Shown here in pieces: positions 1 through 6,405 of a DNA stretch of 14,371 nt; the stretch's first letter is position 1, and each line of letters opens with the position of its first letter. The position numbers were made by a program, and so were the translations under genes. Source of the DNA: JAKBCQ01 sp021807585 (GTDB lineage Bacteria > Planctomycetota > Planctomycetia > Isosphaerales > Isosphaeraceae); assembly GCA_027325115.1 (NCBI GenBank), contig DAHWFG010000256.1, positions 1 through 14,371 of the forward strand, in the 5' to 3' direction. Under the pieces are notes generated by a model. The model saw only the letters and a list, made by a program, of their open reading frames with translations, made no database searches and was not told the origin of the DNA.

Positions 1-13
1 ACAATCTTAGCCG

Positions 14-42
14 TTGATTCAGTCTCGATCGCCCTTTAGAGT
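14..42 (+). promoter_or_regulatory. Possible sigma70-type promoter upstream of the first membrane protein gene
   Basis: TTGATT (14-19) and TAGAGT (37-42) are separated by exactly 17 bp, about 56 bp before the ATG at 99. Each box matches four of six consensus bases, and the same TAGAGT box appears in the promoter proposed for the aminotransferase. This is a by-eye match only. Confidence 0.35.
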
Positions 43-98
43 GGATTTCTCTCCATGAAGTAAGATCCTTCTTTTCGCTCCGATCTGGAGATCAAAAC

Positions 99-950
99 AT
101 GGACGAGATGGACGCCTCGGCTTTTCTTACGCGGCTCGAAACGCTTGAGAACGAATGTCGCGTCTTATCGCGAGAGAATCATGCGTTCCGAAGCGAACTG
201 ACTCGGATTCGTCGTCGCAATTCCATTTTATTCATGGTTCGCCTTCTGCTTGTATTCCTTTTTCTTGCGTATCTTTATATGCTGGTTAATTATGTACCAC
301 GTAATCGGGTTTATACGGGAAGATGGTTCAATCTGAAAGACGTTTCGGGAAACACGACCGCTACGCTCTCCTCCACGACCGACGGGTCTCCGATTCTCAA
401 CCTCGGCGATCCCTCGAACGCCGATCGCGTGATCCGAATTTGGAACGATCGAACAATCAAATCATTGCACATGGAATTGAACAACGGAAAGAAGCAGCTC
501 GCCATCGAGACGGGGCCGGAAGCCGACGACGTTGCTTCAATGACGTTCAGCGATCGAACGGGAACCGTGCGACTCCGCCTGGGATTGGGTCGTTCCGGAT
601 CTCCCGGTTTGGAGTTGCTTGATAAAAACGGCAAGAAACGGTTGGATCTGGGATTGTTCGGCGACGGCCGTCCTCGGATCGAGCTTTTGGGTGAACGTGA
701 AAACACGATCGCCCAATTGAAGATCGAATCCGACGGAGACGCAACATTCTCATTTCTAAATCTAGCTATGGATCCGCTTGTTGAACTGAGGTCGACCGCG
801 GCGGGCGCGAGTTCGGCGAGTTTTCGCGACGGATCGGGGCGATCGCGGTTGATGCTGGAAACGAAAGGCGTCGAATCGGCGCCGATCATTCGGATCGAAT
901 CGGGAGGGAAATCGATCCTGGTTCCCGAAGCGACGTCATCGAACCGCTGA
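99..950 (+). CDS. Hypothetical single-pass membrane protein with extracytoplasmic beta-repeats
   Basis: I do not recognise a named family for this 283-residue protein. Residues 8-40 are a charged heptad-like helix (LTRLETLENE..., ending RIRRR), probably a short cytoplasmic coiled coil. Residues 43-65 (ILFMVRLLLVFLFLAYLYML...) form one membrane segment with basic residues before it, predicting N-in/C-out topology. The remaining ~215 residues are predicted beta-rich and carry degenerate repeats of about 20-25 residues, roughly L-x-L-x-x-x-D-G-x-P-x-L-x-L-x-D-x-x-G-x-x-R. The clearest copies lie at 157-180 and 181-200, with weaker ones at 88-104 and 236-255. The chosen ATG has GGAG (87-90) eight bases upstream; an in-frame ATG three codons later is possible. 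The gene stands alone, ending 15 bp before the first 57-bp repeat. The repeats suggest a beta-solenoid-like surface or adhesion part, but that is inference. Confidence 0.8.
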   Translation: MDEMDASAFLTRLETLENECRVLSRENHAFRSELTRIRRRNSILFMVRLLLVFLFLAYLYMLVNYVPRNRVYTGRWFNLKDVSGNTTATLSSTTDGSPILNLGDPSNADRVIRIWNDRTIKSLHMELNNGKKQLAIETGPEADDVASMTFSDRTGTVRLRLGLGRSGSPGLELLDKNGKKRLDLGLFGDGRPRIELLGERENTIAQLKIESDGDATFSFLNLAMDPLVELRSTAAGASSASFRDGSGRSRLMLETKGVESAPIIRIESGGKSILVPEATSSNR

Positions 951-964
951 AATCGAGTCGCCTG

Positions 965-1021
965 ACTGAGAGGCTATCCGGAAAGAAAGCCGCATATTCG
1001 ACGGGATTTGAGGGCGAACCC
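965..1021 (+). repeat. 57-bp perfect inverted repeat, left copy
   Basis: This sequence begins ACTGAGAGGCTATCCGGAAA and ends GATTTGAGGGCGAACCC. It is identical over 57 bp to the reverse complement of 6124-6180, and the match stops sharply on both sides. It lies just after the stop of the first gene and directly precedes the repeat mosaic. A third, partial copy of its first part occurs at 5888-5903. It looks like a dispersed intergenic repeat or the end of a non-autonomous element. Confidence 0.85.
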
Positions 1022-1025
1022 TTAT

Positions 1026-1400
1026 GGGAGGGCGAACCTCCTGGTGAGCCATAATTCTTAATGTCTTGATTCGGGAGGGCGAACCGCCGTGTGAGCCCTT
1101 TTCATCCAATTCATTTAAACAAACGCCGGCTCGGTCGGCGCCTCGCCCTCCCGGAATCAACATTTCGACGTCGGTGATCTTATGGGAGGGCGAACCTCCG
1201 TGTGAGCCCTTTTCAATGAATTCACTGTCACAAACGCCGGCTCGGTCGGCGCCTCGCCCGCCCGGAATACAAATGCCGGCTCGGTCGGCGCCTCGCCCTC
1301 CCAAATTCAACATTTCGTCATCGGTGGTCGGAAGGGAGGGCGAACCTCCGTGTGAGCCATAATTCTTAATGTCTTGATTCGGTAGGGCGAACCGTCGTGT
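1026..1400. repeat. Mosaic array of GGGAGGGCGAACC-type palindromic repeats
   Basis: Plus-strand units starting GGGAGGGCGAACC and ending GTGAGCC occur at 1026-1050, 1073-1097, 1184-1208 and 1334-1358, with a decayed unit at 1381-1400. Opposite-orientation units (GGCTCGGTCGGCG...TCGCCCTCCC) occur at 1128-1152, 1239-1263 and 1278-1302. A forward and a reverse unit can pair through a 10-bp arm (GGGAGGGCGA/TCGCCCTCCC) plus GAGCC/GGCTC. Positions 1026-1092 and 1334-1400 are nearly identical 67-bp blocks sharing the linker ATAATTCTTAATGTCTTGAT. The material between them (1093-1333) contains two related modules that also share TCAACATTTCG. Spacing is irregular and the linkers are themselves repeated, so this is not a CRISPR array. 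It resembles the REP-like elements dispersed in planctomycete genomes; that comparison is from memory. Confidence 0.85.
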
Positions 1401-1687
1401 AATTCTATTCCATATTTGAAATTATCTTGAATTTGCCTCGGCGACCAGGGATGTTCCTAAGCCGACGCCTTGTCGAGGTTTGCGTTAACGTGGATGCGTT
1501 GTCGATAGGGAAGGAGTCGCCGCCGGGTTCGGCGATTCGCCGCTTGAATCAACCCGGGCTTGGCGGATCGGCGGAAGTTTGCTACGTTTCGCCGAGTCGC
1601 GGTCGTGAATCGGCCCGGGGTTCCGGGCTCGGGTGAGAATTGACCGATTCGTCGCGACGAACGCGATCTCCGCGGAGGTTCGTAAGG

Positions 1688-2680
1688 ATGCGCAGAATTC
1701 GCTTCCAAATCACGACGTCGCCCGCACTTCTGTTGACGATCGCCGCGGTCGTCGCGCATGCGCAGGGGGTCGGCTCGAACGATCCCCAAGCGGGTAGGGG
1801 TGTGTCGGGATCGACCGTCCGAGGCGGTACGAACGCGCAGCGCGGCGGCGGCACGGCGAATCCGACGGCTCGACCCGCATCCGGCGCCGATACGCAGAAA
1901 ACCGATTCCGCGAAAAATGGGACCGTCAAGTACGATCCGATGGATCCCAACGTTCGCGCCCGGATGGAGAAGCTGCTCACGGTTTGGAGCGAACGGAGCC
2001 AACAGATCAAAACGGTCTCCACCCGATACAAAGAGACCGACGTTCAGCCGGGTCTCAAAATCAACGCGTCGTTTGAAGGAACGGCGCGGCTTCAAAGCCC
2101 CAATTTGCTCGCGCTCGAGAAGACCGAGGTCGCTCCCAAGAATCTCGATCCCAAAGACGCCGAAAAGCTCTTTCGCGAGGTTGTCGTATCCACGGGAGAG
2201 AAAATTTACAAATATTCTTGGCTTGAGAAGCAGGTTCAGGTTTATACGCTCGATCGCGACGAGCGGGCGCGGGCGATGCAGGAGGGACCGCTGCCGTTTC
2301 TGTTCAACATGCGGATCGCCGACGCTAAAAAGCGTTTCGATATGTACTTGTTGGGCGAAACTCCGCAGGCTTATCTCGTTCAGATCCTTCCCAAGCAGAC
2401 CGAAGACAAAGAAGAGTTTTCACTCGCTTATCTGGAGTTAGATAAAAAGATGTTTATGCCGAATCGCTTGATTTTGGTGAATCCCAACGGCAATCCCAAA
2501 GATCATCGGACGTTTGTATTCAGCGACGTCGAGTTGAACCAGAAGATCGATGCGCGTTTATTTAAACCGCGGCAGAAGCCGAAGGGATGGCAGGAGGTGA
2601 ACGTGAATACCGAACAATCGGATTCGAATAAGAAGGCGGCTCGGCGGGTGCCGATCGATCCGCCGCGACGTACGCGGTGA
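1688..2680 (+). CDS. TIGR03009-type exported protein with LolA-like fold
   Basis: Residues 1-26 are a signal peptide (MRRIRFQITTSPALLLTIAA, then VVAHAQ), so the 330-residue product should be exported. Residues 27-85 are a Gly/Pro/Ser/Thr-rich linker. Residues 86-305 match what I know of the Planctomycetes-specific TIGR03009 domain: STGEKIYKYSWLEKQVQVY (168-186), GPLPFLFNM (200-208), the AKKRFDMYLL strand, and the closing F-KP-----GW (292-301). The alternating strands and the 'status of converted polymer' layout resemble LolA/LolB lipoprotein carriers, so a periplasmic lipid or lipoprotein handling role is plausible but unproven. I prefer the ATG at 1688 because GGAGG lies at 1674-1678 and the signal peptide starts there; the frame stays open upstream to a TTG at 1640 without a good ribosome site. 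The tail (311-330) is basic. Confidence 0.82.
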   Translation: MRRIRFQITTSPALLLTIAAVVAHAQGVGSNDPQAGRGVSGSTVRGGTNAQRGGGTANPTARPASGADTQKTDSAKNGTVKYDPMDPNVRARMEKLLTVWSERSQQIKTVSTRYKETDVQPGLKINASFEGTARLQSPNLLALEKTEVAPKNLDPKDAEKLFREVVVSTGEKIYKYSWLEKQVQVYTLDRDERARAMQEGPLPFLFNMRIADAKKRFDMYLLGETPQAYLVQILPKQTEDKEEFSLAYLELDKKMFMPNRLILVNPNGNPKDHRTFVFSDVELNQKIDARLFKPRQKPKGWQEVNVNTEQSDSNKKAARRVPIDPPRRTR

Positions 2681-3066
2681 TTTTGGGGCTTTGGTTCTCA
2701 CGATTTCGGAAGTGATATGTTCATTGTAGTGTATTGGAAACATGGTTGAAGCTCGATCGCGGTTGATCGGGGCGTGATCGTCGATTTTGAGGCATTCAAA
2801 TCCAAGCACATCAATTGGGGTGGGCGGGCTGAATCGAGGCCGACGGCGGTCGTGTACGGCGTCTCGCTTGTTTGACGGAGATTTCGCCGAGGTTTATAAT
2901 CATTCCGGCTGGGACCGATTCGGCGTTCGATTCGCGTGGCGCGCGTTTCGTCGATCCGGGACGGTATCCGCACTAGCCAGGATCGGCCGTCGAAGTCGAG
3001 ACCGGACGGGACGCTTGGCGTCTCGCGAGCGACTTTGGGCCTCGCCTCGGAGGGAGTCCGTCATCC
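2681..3066. other. Intergenic region (386 bp) with promoter and long leader
   Basis: No credible gene lies here. There is no U-tract terminator directly after the upstream gene. The second half holds a near-consensus promoter (2872-2900) followed by about 160 nt of untranslated leader. The leader contains a small perfect hairpin GACGC-TTG-GCGTC at 3010-3022 and the ribosome site near 3049-3056. Confidence 0.6.
2872..2900 (+). promoter_or_regulatory. Sigma70-type promoter of the nfeD-like gene
   Basis: TTGACG (2872-2877) and TATAAT (2895-2900) are separated by exactly 17 bp. The -10 box is full consensus and the -35 box matches five of six bases. Transcription would start near 2907, giving a leader of about 160 nt before the ATG at 3067. 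This is the best promoter-like sequence I found in the window. Confidence 0.65.
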
Positions 3067-5286
3067 ATGAAACGCCCGCTCTCCAAGAGACTGCGAAGCA
3101 ACGCCTTTCCCGTAGCTCTGATCGTTTGGACAATCAGTTGGTATCCGTCGTATCACACTCCGGCGCAGGAGGGGGGGGCGGAAACGACGCCGGGTCAGTT
3201 TTTCACGATCGACGAACCGATTAGTTTCGACCGGCTCGAGGAATTGAAGGCGTCGACCCAACCTTTGGTCGATCGGTTTAACAAGCCGGGGCAGGGGGAT
3301 CGGGGTCGACCGACGCTCGTTTTCCACATCAAACCGGGTGATAATCGGCCTGGGCAAACGGCTTACGGCGTGGCGTATGAATTATCCGAACTGATTGCGC
3401 GGAAGTTAAGCGGCGCCAAGATGACGGTCGCTTACGTATCCGAGCCTCTCAGCGGTTATGCGGTGCTTGTCGCGCTGGCGTGCGACGAGATTGTGATGGG
3501 TCCCGACGCGACGTTGGGTCCGATACTTCCCGATGGGGAGCATCCGCGGAACGCGGTGAAGGAATACGTGCGTGATCTGGCACGATTGAAGGGTCGCGAG
3601 CCCGAGCTTTTCCTTGGGATGCTTGAACCGACCGCCGACCTGCGGCTGGTGCGGGTTGATGATCGGTCGATTCATCATGTTTTTGCGGACAATCTTGCCG
3701 AGTTTAAAAAGACGCACGTCGTGGTATCGGACGAGCCCGCTTGGCAGGGTGCGCGGGCCGGGGTATTGACGTCCGAGGAGGCGCGGAGGCAAGGGTTGGC
3801 GAAGATGATCGCCGAGAATCGATCGCAGATCGCGAATGCGTATCATCTCGCGTCGAAGGCCGCGGTCGACGATCCGACGATCGGCGACGACGTGAAGCCG
3901 CTTTGGATTCGGATTGACGGCCGGGTCGATTCGACGAAGGAGGCGTATCTTCGGCGTCGGATCATTCAGGCGTCTCAAGAAGGGTTGAATTTGTTGATTT
4001 TTCAGATTAACAGCGAGGGGGGTGAGGAGAGCGCCGCGGACAATATCGCCGATATGATCGACGGCGTCAAGAATATGAAAACCGTGGCGTATATTGATGA
4101 CAGAGCGCTCGGCATGTCATGTTTAATTCCGTTGGCGTGCGACGAGATCGTCTTCCGGCTTGATTCGAAGCTGGGCAATCTTCAGCATACGATACCGTCT
4201 TCGGGGAATCCGCGGCTTCTCGACCAGGATCAGATCAAGATTTTCGCCGACAAGGCGGCGCGGCTGGCGCGGAACAATCATCATCCCGAGGCGCCGGCGC
4301 GGATGATGGTCGATCCCGCGGCCGAGCTGGTGCAGGCGAAAGACAATCAAACGGGCGCGGTAATGTTCATCCTTGCATCCGATATGGATCTTCAACCGGG
4401 CAGGTACACGGTGCTCGATCGGATCCGCGACCGCCAGGGGGAACGGCTGCTGACGCTCGACGACAAGGACGCGCTCGCCTACGGCATGACGCAAAACATC
4501 GTGAAAGACGACGGCGAATTCAAGGCGATCTTTAATCTCAAAAATAAATCGATCCGAATCGACACGCCGACGTGGGTGGATACGATCGTCACCACGCTTA
4601 ACACGACATGGATGCGTACGCTTTTATTATTTATCGGCATGTTGATGTTGATTCTTGAAATAAAGGTTCCAGGGGTCGGCCTGCCCGCGATCATCTCGGC
4701 GCTTTCGTTCTTGCTGTTCTTTTGGAGCAGTTATATGAACAAAACCGCTGATGAGCTTGAGATTATTCTTTTTGTGGTCGGTCTGGTTTGTTTGGGGCTT
4801 GAGTTGTTCGTGTTTCCGGGGGTGGGCGTTTTTGGGATGAGCGGGGTTTTGTTGATTTTGGTGAGCGTGGTGATGGCGAGCCACACGTTTGTTTGGCCGA
4901 CGCAGGATTCGGAATACCGACAGATGGGGGGAACGCTGCTTCAGATCACGCTCGTTCTGTTGGGAGTGATGGCCGGCGCGGTGATTATCGGCCGATATTT
5001 TCCGTCGATTCCGCTGTTCAATCGGATGGTTCTCAAGCCCGAACCTTACACGCCCGATGAAATCGACGCCGATCCGACCGCGAAACCAGCGGCGACGGGG
5101 GATGCGCATTATCATTATCTGATCGGCGAAACGGGACGAACGACGACCGTGCTCCGCCCCTCGGGGAAAGCTCGCATCGGCGATCAATTGATCGACGTCA
5201 CCGCCGACGGTTTCTTTATCGAGCGAGACACGCTCGTCGAGGTCGTCGACGTTCAGGGGAGTCGCGTGATCGTCAAACGCGTTTGA
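3067..5286 (+). CDS. NfeD-family membrane protein with two degenerate ClpP-like (SppA-like) domains
   Basis: This 739-residue protein has the architecture of long-form NfeD (1510-N/1510-C) proteins, which are linked to membrane quality control and stomatin-type partners. Residues 1-34 are a signal peptide or anchor. Residues 82-270 are a first ClpP/crotonase-like domain (VALACDEIVMGPDATLG, 135-151). Residues 278-480 are a second copy (FQINSEGGEESAADNI, 312-327; PLACDEIVFRLDSKLG, 355-370). Residues 515-645 hold several membrane segments with typical NfeD motifs KVPGVGLPA (533-541) and FVFPGVGVFGMSG (581-593). Residues 685-739 are the soluble OB-fold (GETGRTTTVLRPSGKARIGD...). By eye, the position of the SppA/ClpP nucleophilic serine is glycine in both domains (G130, G349), with a serine one residue before or two after, so catalysis is doubtful. 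GGAGGGAG about 10 nt before the ATG supports the start. The gene has its own promoter and is followed closely by an aspartic protease gene. Confidence 0.88.
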   Translation: MKRPLSKRLRSNAFPVALIVWTISWYPSYHTPAQEGGAETTPGQFFTIDEPISFDRLEELKASTQPLVDRFNKPGQGDRGRPTLVFHIKPGDNRPGQTAYGVAYELSELIARKLSGAKMTVAYVSEPLSGYAVLVALACDEIVMGPDATLGPILPDGEHPRNAVKEYVRDLARLKGREPELFLGMLEPTADLRLVRVDDRSIHHVFADNLAEFKKTHVVVSDEPAWQGARAGVLTSEEARRQGLAKMIAENRSQIANAYHLASKAAVDDPTIGDDVKPLWIRIDGRVDSTKEAYLRRRIIQASQEGLNLLIFQINSEGGEESAADNIADMIDGVKNMKTVAYIDDRALGMSCLIPLACDEIVFRLDSKLGNLQHTIPSSGNPRLLDQDQIKIFADKAARLARNNHHPEAPARMMVDPAAELVQAKDNQTGAVMFILASDMDLQPGRYTVLDRIRDRQGERLLTLDDKDALAYGMTQNIVKDDGEFKAIFNLKNKSIRIDTPTWVDTIVTTLNTTWMRTLLLFIGMLMLILEIKVPGVGLPAIISALSFLLFFWSSYMNKTADELEIILFVVGLVCLGLELFVFPGVGVFGMSGVLLILVSVVMASHTFVWPTQDSEYRQMGGTLLQITLVLLGVMAGAVIIGRYFPSIPLFNRMVLKPEPYTPDEIDADPTAKPAATGDAHYHYLIGETGRTTTVLRPSGKARIGDQLIDVTADGFFIERDTLVEVVDVQGSRVIVKRV

Positions 5287-5313
5287 ATCGCGCGAATCGT
5301 TTATCCCTCTTTC

Positions 5314-5330
5314 CTTTCATTGTATGAAAG
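5314..5330. repeat. Perfect palindrome between the NfeD and aspartic protease genes
   Basis: CTTTCAT-TGT-ATGAAAG has 7-bp arms and a 3-nt loop, 27 bp after the NfeD stop. It has no following T-run, so it is not a clear terminator; it could be an operator or a transcript-processing hairpin. It contains an ATG (5324) that opens a slightly longer frame for the next gene but lacks a ribosome site. Confidence 0.5.
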
Positions 5331-5377
5331 CATTTTCTCTAGATCAATTCCTCACGTTTTTGATCGGGGATCGACGC

Positions 5378-5812
5378 ATGGAGAACGCGACCGTGGGGCG
5401 AGTCGAAACGACGGCGAAAATTGAAAACTTGAAAGATCTCTGGGCGGTCGAAACGGGCTCGATCCCTCCGGAGCAGGCGAGATCGGCCGTCGTGACGAAC
5501 GCGCTGGTCGATACCGGAGCGACGCTTCTCTCGATCCCCACTTCGCTGATCCAACGGCTCGGGCTTTCTCGTATCGGACAACGGAGGATTGTAAGCAGCG
5601 TCGGCTATTCCGAGGCGGCGATGTATGAAGCCGTCCGTTTGACGATCCAGGATCGGACTTGCACGATGGACGTGATGGAAGTTCCCGACGGCGTCCCCGT
5701 TTTGATCGGTCAACTTCCGCTTGAACACCTCGATTTTGTGATCGATTCCAGAGCGCGAACGCTGATCGGCAATCCGGCGCACGGCGGCGAACATATTTAC
5801 GAACTACTTTGA
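5378..5812 (+). CDS. Retropepsin-like aspartic protease family protein
   Basis: This 144-residue protein has the single-lobe layout of retroviral-type (retropepsin-like) aspartic proteases, which act as homodimers with one catalytic Asp per subunit. NALVDTGATLLSIP (41-54) contains the DTGA active-site motif, with catalytic Asp45. VPVLIGQLPLEHLDFVID (128-145 of the longer frame) corresponds to the hydrophobic-hydrophobic-Gly signature that supports the active site. The C-terminal strand TLIGNPAHGGEH follows. There is no signal peptide or membrane segment, so it is probably cytoplasmic. I chose ATG 5378 because GGGGA lies seven bases upstream (5366-5370). An ATG at 5324 would add 18 residues but sits inside a palindrome without a Shine-Dalgarno sequence. 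It starts 91 bp after the NfeD gene on the same strand and could be co-transcribed; the substrate is unknown. Confidence 0.82.
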   Translation: MENATVGRVETTAKIENLKDLWAVETGSIPPEQARSAVVTNALVDTGATLLSIPTSLIQRLGLSRIGQRRIVSSVGYSEAAMYEAVRLTIQDRTCTMDVMEVPDGVPVLIGQLPLEHLDFVIDSRARTLIGNPAHGGEHIYELL

Positions 5813-6004
5813 GTATATGTCGATTATATTGCAGGAGACGTTTCGGCCCCGCGTCGACTCGGCGGGTTCGTCCACACGTGAGCATTCAGAGGCTATCCGG
5901 AAAAGCTTCCCGAAACCCAATCGGCTCGATTTTACCGGTTTCGGCGCCGATTCACAAATAGAACCAGTATACGTTAAATATCTAGATGTCGGTTTGTTCT
6001 GATT

Positions 6005-6029
6005 GGGAGGGCGAACCTCCCGGCGAGCC
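6005..6029 (+). repeat. GGGAGGGCGAACC repeat unit, forward
   Basis: GGGAGGGCGAACCTCC followed by CGGCGAGCC is the same 25-bp unit type found four times at 1026-1358. It is intergenic, inside the proposed MITE-like segment. Confidence 0.75.
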
Positions 6030-6092
6030 TCTTCTCGTAAACTCAGGCGACCGGGCCGATTTATCGGTCAATAATCGCAAACATAATAATGC

Positions 6093-6117
6093 GGCTTACC
6101 AGGAGGTCCGCCCTCCC
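6093..6117 (-). repeat. GGGAGGGCGGACC repeat unit, reverse
   Basis: Read on the minus strand this is GGGAGGGCGGACCTCC followed by TGGTAAGCC. Apart from the two underlying substitutions (A to G at the tenth base, G to A in GTGAGCC) it matches the unit at 1026-1050. It is inverted with respect to 6005-6029, so the pair could form a cruciform or hairpin. Confidence 0.7.
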
Positions 6118-6123
6118 GATTTC

Positions 6124-6180
6124 GGGTTCGCCCTCAAATCCCGTCGAATATGCGGCTTTCTTTCCGGATAGCCTCTCAGT
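6124..6180 (-). repeat. 57-bp perfect inverted repeat, right copy
   Basis: The reverse complement of this segment is identical over its full length to 965-1021. The two copies face each other across about 5.1 kb holding the TIGR03009, NfeD-like and retropepsin-like genes. Recombination between them would invert that block. Confidence 0.85.
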
Positions 6181-6405
6181 GTGGCATGATGAGCGGGCTC
6201 GGAGTTCGGCATGGGATTGCCGAGGCGGCGTCCGGGGTGGATTGAAAGACGTTCGTGTTCGTATGCGGTGGAGCGTCGCCGCCGAATCGGGTATATTGGA
6301 TATTCGGGCGTCATCCTAGGCGGGCCGAGGCGGCTGCGCATTCGTTTGTTATTATTGGGTTTCATGGCCGGCGAATCGACGACCGGCCGAGAAGGATCGG
6401 GAACG

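Larger units (their letters stand above)
951..1687. other. Gene-free interval (737 bp) containing repeats and a leader
   Basis: I find no credible gene here. Positions 965-1021 are one copy of a 57-bp inverted repeat and 1026-1400 are a mosaic of short GC-rich repeats. Positions 1401-1470 are relatively AT-rich, and 1471-1687 are GC-rich unique sequence before the TIGR03009 gene. A perfect 6-bp-stem hairpin (GCCCGG, loop GGTT, CCGGGC) sits at 1613-1628. Open frames in the repeat zone translate to repetitive peptides and are artefacts. I could not pick a convincing promoter for the downstream gene. Confidence 0.75.
5888..6180. mobile_element. Possible MITE-like non-autonomous element with 16-bp terminal inverted repeats
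   Basis: The left end AGAGGCTATCCGGAAA (5888-5903) is the exact reverse complement of 6163-6178 (TTTCCGGATAGCCTCT). Between these ends are about 260 bp without a gene, including inverted GGGAGGGCG-type units. The right end belongs to the longer 57-bp repeat (6124-6180). I see no clear target-site duplication and no transposase in the window, so this could also be a chance assembly of dispersed repeats. Confidence 0.4.
5813..6405. other. Gene-free interval (593 bp) with repeats
   Basis: No convincing gene is present. Positions 5888-6180 form a repeat-bounded segment with two GGGAGGGCG-type units in opposite orientation. Positions 6181-6405 are unique GC-rich sequence leading to rbsD. Short open frames here start inside the repeats and encode EGEPPGEP-like peptides. 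No strong promoter was found; TATATT at about 6291-6296 has no -35 partner. Confidence 0.65.

Noticed and set aside
936..1362. Open frames on both strands through the repeat zone (1066-1362 plus, 936-1313 minus)
   Set aside because: Their products are repeated EGEPPCEP and GGRGADRAG peptides created by the DNA repeats, and no ribosome site or domain supports them.
1026..1400. CRISPR array
   Set aside because: Units occur in both orientations, spacing varies, and the linkers are themselves repeated instead of unique; no cas genes are present.
1427..1636. 69-residue open frame before the TIGR03009 gene
   Set aside because: No domain or ribosome site; arginine/glycine/serine-rich product typical of shadow frames.
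1640..1687. Upstream TTG start for the TIGR03009 gene
   Set aside because: The ATG at 1688 has a GGAGG site and begins a standard signal peptide; the extension would place basic, non-coding-looking sequence before it.
5817..6171. Two 61-residue open frames in the repeat-bounded segment
   Set aside because: They begin without ribosome sites and run through repeat sequence (WEGEPPGEP).
965..6180. Composite transposon bounded by the 57-bp inverted repeats
   Set aside because: The block carries ordinary planctomycete genes and no transposase, and no target duplication is seen, so only the repeat itself is reported.
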